Assembly (NCBI RefSeq): GCF_003144195.1
Contig: NW_020290062.1
Location: forward strand, 30,432-94,431
Source of the DNA: Ceraceosorus guamensis
Lineage: Eukaryota > Basidiomycota > Exobasidiomycetes > Ceraceosorales > Ceraceosoraceae
DNA: 64,000 nt
Reading direction: 5' to 3'
Shown here: positions 59,101-64,000 of the stretch, piece by piece
Layout: each line of letters begins with the position of its first letter
How positions within the stretch are numbered: position 1 is the first letter of the stretch
The notes under the pieces: generated by a model
Databases searched by the model: none
What the model was told of the DNA's origin: nothing
The model's input: only the letters and a program-made list of their open reading frames with translations
Program-made: the position numbers and the translations under genes

Positions 59101-59589
59101 CAGCCTGGCGAAGTGAAGCCGGTGACGCATCACCCAGCGACGCGCGAGCCGTCGACAACGGAGAAGACGCAGACCGGAGGAGTGACGCCAGTAGTTCACC
59201 ACCCCTCGACAACAGAGAAGACGCAGCCTGGTAACGTGAGGCCAGCCCACGAGCCCGAGAAGACTCAGACCGGCGGAGCGACGCCAGTAGCTCACCACCC
59301 CTCGACAACAGAGAAGACGCAGCCTGGCAACGTGAAGCCAGCCCACGAGCCCGAGAAGAGTCAGGCCGGCGGCGCAACACCAGTCACCCATCCCTCGACG
59401 ACGGAGAGGACGCAGCCCGGCAACGTCAAGCCAGTGACTCACGAACCAGGTACGACCGTCAACAGTAAGCCTGCGAGTACAGAGCACACCAGCGCTGCGG
59501 GCACTGGAGCCGAGCACCCAGGCGCAAACGGCGCGATCAACAAGGCGGCCGCAGAGAAAGAGCCCAATGCGAAGCCCAACGGAGCCTAG
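56170..59589 (+). CDS. Secreted tandem-repeat protein with two repeat families, 1139 residues
   Basis: Single exon. ATG 56170 opens a signal peptide (FQSSILTAFVLATFTAHGLP). Residues about 25–340 are a non-repetitive, Ser/Thr/Gly-rich region. Then about 20 units of 19–20 residues follow, of the type TPVKTNGGAGEHPAVDPHTR. A charged, Gln/Lys/Ala-rich spacer comes next (KASYQARIAKSNADAKRWTE, REWQHRMHEAQYHQRESQLE). Last are roughly 13 units built on STTEKTQPGEVKPVAHHPAT. No transmembrane segment, GPI signal or catalytic domain is visible. The His/Asp-containing PAVDPH core repeats regularly, so metal or polyanion binding is possible, but nothing proves it. Resembles fungal secreted repeat proteins that coat hyphae, by architecture only. 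Confidence 0.85.
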   Translation: MKFQSSILTAFVLATFTAHGLPITPSRSHATNEEVLVSLKCSQSRAYELPLTLDARLEQARELGDDERTTLVARDDHASTGGSTGYVTFRKKKTQTDAAKTNAASSGVSSSSPVVIHFNRRDVQDSTVDTREPVGEDALDSDGVTTLRARSNTWSSPTTRGMLGNLGRRGIGSTIVEGVEHLGGSGAKTVEAENAGRGAGTRADTGTGTHTPEHTYNSHGQLAEPVGRPQGTTQTNNPFRVKEEEPATRPVSTGTGGSQPLTQPKKEQPATPAHTTEPAKEPVKTTDIHEPGKTANTLPKTPATPVKTEPEHKTPATPVETEPRTPATPVKTEHKITEPVKTQPTTKEPVKTNGGAGEHPAVDPHAKVPVKTSGGPGELPAVDPHTRTPVKTNAVTGEHPAVDPHTRTPVKTNGGAGEHPAVDPHTRTPVKTNSGAGEHPAVDPHTRTPVKTNSGAGEHPAVDPHTKQPVRPNDGVRAHAAVDPHAKLPVKTNDGVGAHAAVDPHAKLPVKTNDGGSAHPAVDPHTKRPAGTNGGTTVQHVDPHTKQPIKSSGATAVHPVEPHTKQPVKTTDSAATVHPVDPHAKTPVKTNGATAAHPAVDPHTRQPIRTADPHAKTPVKTNGATNAHPAVDPHTKQPVRTADPHAKTPVKTNGGTAAHPVVDPHTKQPVKANGGITAHPVVDTHAKQPVKTNGGNTAHPVVDPHSKTPVKSGVPQAKPAAKHSMAEDMAKWDKPGKQQLTPQEKASYQARIAKSNADAKRWTEKSAFNANKEREWQHRMHEAQYHQRESQLEAQHYGRLVNYSDAMAKKKAAGTATPASRQPVVPEKTQPSGAKPVAHHAENTQPGGVKPMAHDPATQEKAQAGGVKPATHGPTTREPSTQAGGAKPLPHNPSTTEKTQPGEVKPLAHHPATREPSNQPAGVKPVTHNSSTTEKTQPGEVKPVAHNPATREPSTTDKTLTGGATPVTHTPSTTEKTQPGEVKPVTHHPATREPSTTEKTQTGGVTPVVHHPSTTEKTQPGNVRPAHEPEKTQTGGATPVAHHPSTTEKTQPGNVKPAHEPEKSQAGGATPVTHPSTTERTQPGNVKPVTHEPGTTVNSKPASTEHTSAAGTGAEHPGANGAINKAAAEKEPNAKPNGA
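57211..58305 (+). repeat. 60-bp coding minisatellite, about 18–20 units
   Basis: Near-perfect 60-bp periodicity between 57211 and about 57770 (adjacent units align base for base), then diverged 57–60 bp units with two short 33-bp units (RTADPHAK type). Consensus product xPVKTNGGxxxHPAVDPHxK. The most similar neighbours (57391..57570) differ at only a few positions, showing recent unequal exchange or gene conversion. Confidence 0.92.
58651..59450 (+). repeat. Second coding repeat block, about 54 bp units
   Basis: About 13 units alternating between EKTQPGEVKPVAHHPAT and REPSTTEKTQTGGVTPV, i.e. a higher-order dimer. Distinct in sequence from the VDPH block. Units at 59160..59270 and 59270..59350 are almost identical. 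Confidence 0.88.
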
Positions 59590-59939
59590 GCGCGTCGAGC
59601 GTCGAACGCAATACAACGACTGGGCTACGCTGATAGGCAAGCATCTTCTTCCTTGACACTGACGTGCGGTGGTGTACGCTTCCCAAGGCCACCGAGGGCT
59701 CTTGCCCAACCTATCGAGCATACTCATCCTTTGATGTACCTCATCACGTATCCACAGGCAGACCATTCATTTGTCGTCCAGCTTCGAGCGCGCGGTTCAG
59801 TCACGTATGCAGCGTGAGGCGTCGACGAGCGCGTTGGTCGATTTTCTGTATGTGGAAAGAGGTAACATGCGTGCGCGCAAAAGTGATTTGGTCCGGCAAT
59901 GAAATGCAGAGAGCGGGGGGCCGGGCTCGAGAAGCAGCT
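59590..59939. other. Convergent 3' flanks of the repeat protein and the FKBP gene
   Basis: 350 bp with no gene seen. Holds both 3' ends of convergent genes. Confidence 0.6.
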
Positions 59940-61155
59940 TTACTTGATCTCGACGGCCTTTACATCAAAGACGAGCGTAGCGTTGGGAGGAATATCGGGC
60001 GGTGCTCCCCTCTTTCCATAAGCGAGCGCAGGAGGAATGGTGATGCGCCTCTCTCCTCCCACCTGCATGCCCTTTATACCCTCATCCCACCCCTTGATCA
60101 CTTCTCCGCGGCCCAATTTGAAATTGAACGGCTTGCCCTTGGTGTTCTGATCGAACGTCTTGCCCGACAACAGCTTGCCGATGTAGCGCATGCCGATGCG
60201 GTTGCCCGTTTTGGCTGCTGGACCACTACCGACCTTGCGATCTGGAAGATGCGCGGGACGTGGGCAAGTCGCGTGAGTACGAACAAAAAGCACGGGGTGC
60301 GATTGGGTCTTTCTGTCTTTTTTCTTTCTTTTTTTCTTTCTTTTTTTCTTCTCTTCGCTGCTCACCTTCAATCTCCAGACCCGATGGGAGCTTGGTCTTT
60401 TTGATTTGTTGCGTCGCAGTCTGGTGATATCGCGAGGCGAGAGCACGAAGTGTCAGTGTAGCTCTCATGCTCTCGAGAGACGCTCGCAGGCTCACCTTGA
60501 CGTCCTTGACCGCAGCCTTGGCATTGACCGCAGGCGTCGTAGCCGCGATGGCGGTCTGCTTGACAACAGCGGGTTCCTGGCCCAGCTTCTGAACCTTGGC
60601 CACTTTTGCATCCACCTGAACATCTTGCTCTATTTCCCCCTCAGCAGCAGCAGCAGCAGCCTTCAACTTCTTGTTCAATCTCTTTTTCTGATTTTTGCTC
60701 AGTTTGGACAGATCCGCATCCAGTCCTGCCTCTTTGGCAGCGCGCTGCAATTCGGCCTGCGTCACTTCGGCTGCCGTAGAGACGTCCATCGAATCTTCCG
60801 CATCCACTTCGGACAATGCGCGCTTCTTGCTTGCTCGAGCCGGCGCCTCTTCCACGACTTCGGTGAAGCGACCTGCAGCATCCTCCTCCTCTGAGGCGTC
60901 CGAATCGTACTCGTCCTCATCCTCGTCGTCCTCGTCGTCTTCTTCTGCCATCAGTGCCTGTGGAGGCGTGCAGCTGATGTGTCAGCTGCGCAAAATGAGC
61001 GGCACATCGCGATCAATCGTCCCCACTCACGGCCAAGTCGTCGCTGCTGCAGGTAGCGAAGGCGGATGAAGAAGAAGAGAGAGCGGCAGAGAGAGCAGTC
61101 GGTGAATGCGCTCGCATGAACTTGCTCATCGCAAGACACTCACTCGAGGTCCAGC

Positions 61156-61186
<31 letters not shown>

Positions 61187-61463
61187 CATCTGCTTTCCTT
61201 CCGATTCTCCTCTTGAGATCAGGCAAGCTTCCGGCCTCATCGCTATCGATCTCTTCGTCGTCGTCATCATCCTCCTCATCATCATCATCGCTGTACAAGT
61301 CCTCCTCTTCATCCGGCGACAAGTCGTACCCGTCGGGCGAAGCCTCGTAAGAGCCGATGATATCGATGGCCCAACCGCCCGAGACGGAGAATCCGACCAG
61401 ATCATCGGATGTGAATCGCAGCGAGACTTGAGCTTGTTCGGTCTGCAAGGTCCGGGGTGTGTG

Positions 61464-61496
<33 letters not shown>

Positions 61497-62067
61497 GATG
61501 AGCATGTATGCGCATGTATTTGGGCCATCTCTGCCGCCATCGGATCGCACAACTGACCTTTCCTGGGTAGAGGTGGCAGACAGCGAAGCTCTCTTCCTCA
61601 AAGTCTTCCTCTTCATCGTCATCCTCCTCCTCCTCCTCTTCGTCTTCTTCGTCCTCTTCATCCGCGACCTTGACTTGCTCGCTGGCCTCATCCTCTTCCT
61701 CTGCCGTATCTTCCTCCCCATCGTCATCCTCGTCGTCTTCATCATCCTCATCCTCATCGCTCTCATCCTCCAATCCGAATCCTTCCCCTTCAAAGCCCGG
61801 CAAAAAAGTCCTGTGCAATCTGACCACAGCCTTTGTCGCCTTTGCGCTCTCCGACGACGACGACGACGACGTTAGCGTCACCTTGTTGAGCGCAGCAGAT
61901 GATGATGCCTCTTCTCGCTCCTCTTGCTCTTGCTCCTCGCTAGGATCGACGAGACAGATGTTGGTAATGTGAACATCGTGAATGGCATCCAGCAGCGTAG
62001 GCTCCGCTCCGGCCGAGATGCGAAGAGCAAACATGCCGAGAGAAGCGCGGGGTGCGAATGTCGACAT
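59940..62067 (-). CDS. FPR4: Nucleolar FKBP-type prolyl isomerase (Fpr3/Fpr4-like) with nucleoplasmin-like N-terminus
   Basis: Model: complement of join(59940..60241, 60366..60420, 60496..60957, 61031..61046, 61144..61442, 61558..62067), 547 residues; all phases close. Fpr3/4-type proteins isomerise prolines, including on histone tails, and chaperone histones in the nucleolus. The N-terminal part has the nucleoplasmin-like [14 protein letters not shown] and, across an intron, [28 protein letters not shown]. Two long Asp/Glu tracts and a Lys/Ala-rich segment ([20 protein letters not shown]) follow. The C-terminal FKBP domain is complete: [57 protein letters not shown], with drug-binding aromatic residues Tyr, Phe, Trp and Tyr present. 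A 16-nt micro-exon (61031..61046) is required for the frame; an alternative 13-nt form also keeps frame. Confidence 0.9.
61465..61495. repeat. G31 homopolymer (C31 in the FKBP transcript) inside an intron
   Basis: Thirty-one consecutive G on the plus strand, within the 115-nt first intron of the minus-strand FKBP gene (61443..61557). In the transcript it reads as poly-C ending about 22 nt before the CAG acceptor, the place of a polypyrimidine tract. Confidence 0.9.
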
Positions 62068-62568
62068 GATGCGTGTGTGTGTGTATGTGGGTACGTGTGC
62101 GATGCAGGAATCCGGTTCAAAGGACTGAAATAGATGGACTGCGTCTGCGCTACGTGGTTGTGAGGGTGCTTTGCCCCTCAAAAGTTCCAGATGATTGAGA
62201 TGATGAGCGAGTGAGTGAGCGAGCGAGCGAGCACAATTTGAATGCCCGCGGCGGTCACTTCTCGACGCTTGGCTTGGCGGACTGACTGGGTTGCCTGAGC
62301 ATGCATGCAGCATCCGCATCTTCTTCGCCTTTTAAAAAAAAAAAAAAAAAGGAACAAAGCCAACTCGCCAATGGTTCACGTGACTAGTCGTAGGCTCGGG
62401 CAGAAGAGATTTTCAATCAAGAATTACAAAAAAGAAAAAAAAAAAAAAAAAACTCACTGCTCCCACTCCTCATCATCCACATGCATCCAATCAAAGTCAT
62501 GTTTGAGTAGAGAGTGTAGGTGTGTTGGCGTTGACTGCTAGAAGTGCTTCGAGATTGTTGTTGCAAGT

Positions 62569-62628
<60 letters not shown>

Positions 62629-63382
62629 AAAGACACCCGGCGAAGAAGAAAAGGTGCGCGCGCGCGCGCGCGACGGTCGGTCTTCTCCCGGCCGAGAGAT
62701 AGGTCCACGCGACGCGACGCGCGCAGCACGCACCACACACTTAGGTACACACGTGATCTTCACGATCACACACGCATCGTTGACGAGGGCTCCTCCACAT
62801 GCACGCACGCATGCATGATCGCTGCTCGTATCCTCGGCGCCTCATGCAGAAAGGCCGCGCAGGAGTTTGCCGAACGGGGCGCGCGCGCGAATGAGCCAAT
62901 AATCAGAATGAATTAAAGGCACCGATGCTGTGTATCGGTACGCGTGCGACGTGCACGTGCCCTGTCGAGAAGGAAGAGCGCGCATGTACAGGTATGTTCG
63001 GACGCCGGTGCGTGTGTGGCACACGACATCACTTTGCAGCAGCAGCAGCGGCAGCAGCAGCAGGGTGTGCCTGCCTGCCTGCCTGCCTGCACCTGCCTGC
63101 GGTTGGATCCACGATCGACCCTGTTGACGAGCAAGCGGAATTCTTCGATTTGCATGCAACAAAATTTCACGATTGGGATTGGGGGGCCGGCCGGCCCTCT
63201 GCGCGAGATTCGAGTTCTTCTGCGGAGTTCTCCGGGTCGAGGAGGGAAGAGGGTATAAGAAGGGTGGGGGCGAGGCAGGGCGAAGGGTAGTGGTGGTAAT
63301 CAAGGATACAATCCATCCCATCCCATCCCATCCCCACTCACTCACGCATCTTCTCTTTTTTTGCGCGCGCGCACCGCCAATC
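62068..63382. other. Divergent promoter region of the FKBP and alcohol dehydrogenase genes, rich in simple repeats
   Basis: No gene seen in 1.3 kb. Contents include A16 and A19 runs (62335..62350, about 62432..62451), A56 (62571..62626) and a (CG)n run (62655..62671). There are CACGTG at 62377, 62750 and 62954, CAG-type repeats (63035..63063), CCTG repeats (63067..63090) and CATCC repeats (63309..63331) just before the dehydrogenase start. Confidence 0.6.
62571..62626. repeat. A56 homopolymer
   Basis: Fifty-six consecutive A, then GAAAAG and, 26 bp later, a CG dinucleotide run. It generates spurious poly-Lys/poly-Phe open frames. Poly(dA:dT) tracts exclude nucleosomes, so it may open the divergent promoter. 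The exact length could be a sequencing artefact. Confidence 0.9.
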
Positions 63383-64000
63383 ATGAGCCAAGCACAAGGT
63401 TATGCGATCCACGATCCGGCCAAGTGGACGGATTTCAAGGTGGAGTCGTTTGATCTCAAACCCGAGACGGACGATGATGTGACGTTGCGCATCACGGCGT
63501 GCGGAGTGTGCGGATCCGACGTGCACACCATCACTGGAGGCTGGGGAGAGTTCAACACGCCCTACGTCATTCCAGGACACGAGATCATCGGAGTGGTCAC
63601 ATCCGTAGGCAAGAATGTGCCAGGAGGCATCAAGGTGGGCGATAGGGTCGGCGTGGGTGCGCAGGTTGGAAGTTGCGGAACGTGCTTTCCTTGCAAAGAG
63701 GGCGATGAGCAGTACTGCGTCGGAGATGACAAGACGGGAATGGGCGTCATCGACACGTACAACGCAAAGTATCCCGATGGAGCCGTTGCGCAAGGAGGCT
63801 ACAGCAGCGCCATTCGCGCCCATCACCAGGTCAGTCCCTGCGAGTGGGCGCGCCACTCAAATTCACAGGCGCGCATCCCCCCCCTGCTCACCCATCTTTC
63901 ACACTCCCCCCCCCCCCCTCCCTTCGCAGTTCGTCTTTCCCATTCCCGATCAAATCGTAGACGAAGATGCAGCGTCGATGCTGTGCGGCGGCTTGACAGT
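63383..64000 (+). CDS. Zinc-dependent alcohol dehydrogenase (ADH6/cinnamyl-alcohol-dehydrogenase type), 3' truncated by window end
   Basis: Model: join(63383..63829, 63930..64000+), running off the right edge. Medium-chain dehydrogenases of this type reduce aliphatic and aromatic aldehydes with NADPH. Visible are the catalytic zinc ligands Cys43 (GVCGSDVH) and His66–Glu67 (PGHEIIG). The structural zinc Cys set is 98, 101, 104 and 112 (GSCGTCFPC..EQYC). GGYSSAIRAHHQ precedes the intron, and FVFPIPDQIVDEDAASMLCG follows it, typical of the YjgB/ADH6 branch. The 100-nt intron starts GTCAGT and has a C13 tract shortly before its TTCGCAG acceptor. The Rossmann domain lies beyond the window, so cofactor preference cannot be read. 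Confidence 0.93.
   Translation, partial: MSQAQGYAIHDPAKWTDFKVESFDLKPETDDDVTLRITACGVCGSDVHTITGGWGEFNTPYVIPGHEIIGVVTSVGKNVPGGIKVGDRVGVGAQVGSCGTCFPCKEGDEQYCVGDDKTGMGVIDTYNAKYPDGAVAQGGYSSAIRAHHQVSPCEWARHSNSQARIPPLLTHLSHSPPPPPFAVRLSHSRSNRRRRCSVDAVRRLDS

Noticed and set aside
57061-59766. Minus-strand open frames of 451 and 282 codons opposite the secreted repeat protein
   Set aside because: Produced by the 60-bp and 54-bp coding repeats; the plus strand has the signal peptide and a single uninterrupted exon.
61459-61875. Plus-strand frame rich in Leu/Ile/Val opposite the FKBP acidic tracts
   Set aside because: Antisense of Asp/Glu repeats (GAY/GAR codons read as hydrophobic residues); the minus strand has the intact FKBP structure.
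62417-62818. Poly-Phe and poly-Lys open frames
   Set aside because: Translations of the A56 homopolymer, not genes.
1-64000. tRNA, 5S rRNA and other structural RNA genes
   Set aside because: A visual scan for T-loop and D-loop words gave no cloverleaf that could be completed; a covariance-model scan would be needed to exclude them.

Overview
This is a 64 kb piece of a nuclear fungal genome. Most genes are split by short GT–AG introns (about 60–160 nt). Recognisable proteins include MMS19, Far11/STRIP, Nup82/Nup88, TTI1, an HPM1-type histidine methyltransferase and a nucleolar FKBP. Long Ser/Pro-rich extensions, GC-rich coding DNA, secreted low-complexity repeat proteins and 7-bp GTGAKTC intergenic words suggest a basidiomycete, perhaps Ustilaginomycotina. 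That placement is inference, not proof. No bacterial operons, CRISPR arrays, rRNA or tRNA genes were recognised.

Layout. 0.3–4.2 kb (minus): a secreted expansin-like (double-psi barrel) protein embedded in huge Gly-rich and Ser/Lys/Glu-rich repeats, broken by a 75-N assembly gap. 4.2–7.3 kb: no confident gene. 7.3–11.8 kb (minus): MMS19, divergent from 12.5–18.6 kb (plus) Far11/STRIP1. 19.0–22.3 kb (minus): Nup82/Nup88-like nucleoporin, divergent from 23.1–27.7 kb (plus) TTI1. 28.9–29.9 kb (plus): an orphan secreted protein. 30–36.6 kb: a gene-poor island with coiled-coil repeat remnants. 36.6–37.8 kb (minus): NAD(P)-dependent epimerase/reductase. 39.2–40.1 kb (plus): WW-domain protein. 41.3–43.0 kb (plus): PIN-domain protein. 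43.4–52.8 kb: a second gene-poor, mobile-element-like island with an OTU-like remnant, a possible tyrosine recombinase and several orphan spliced ORFs. 53.2–54.9 kb (plus): HPM1/METTL18-type methyltransferase. 55.4–56.0 kb (plus): a small orphan gene. 56.2–59.6 kb (plus): a 1139-residue secreted tandem-repeat protein. 59.9–62.1 kb (minus): Fpr3/Fpr4-type nucleolar FKBP, divergent from a zinc alcohol dehydrogenase that runs off the right end.

How it fits together. The housekeeping genes serve different machines: cytosolic Fe–S protein maturation and DNA repair (MMS19), STRIPAK signalling (Far11), the nuclear pore (Nup82), PIKK assembly (TTI1), ribosome modification (HPM1) and nucleolar chromatin (FKBP). 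They do not form a pathway cluster. Exon phases were checked by hand and close in frame for MMS19, Far11, Nup82, TTI1, the reductase, PIN, HPM1, FKBP and the 302-residue secreted protein; this is the main support for those models. The most unusual content is the two secreted repeat proteins, the two islands and the intergenic 7-bp repeat family.
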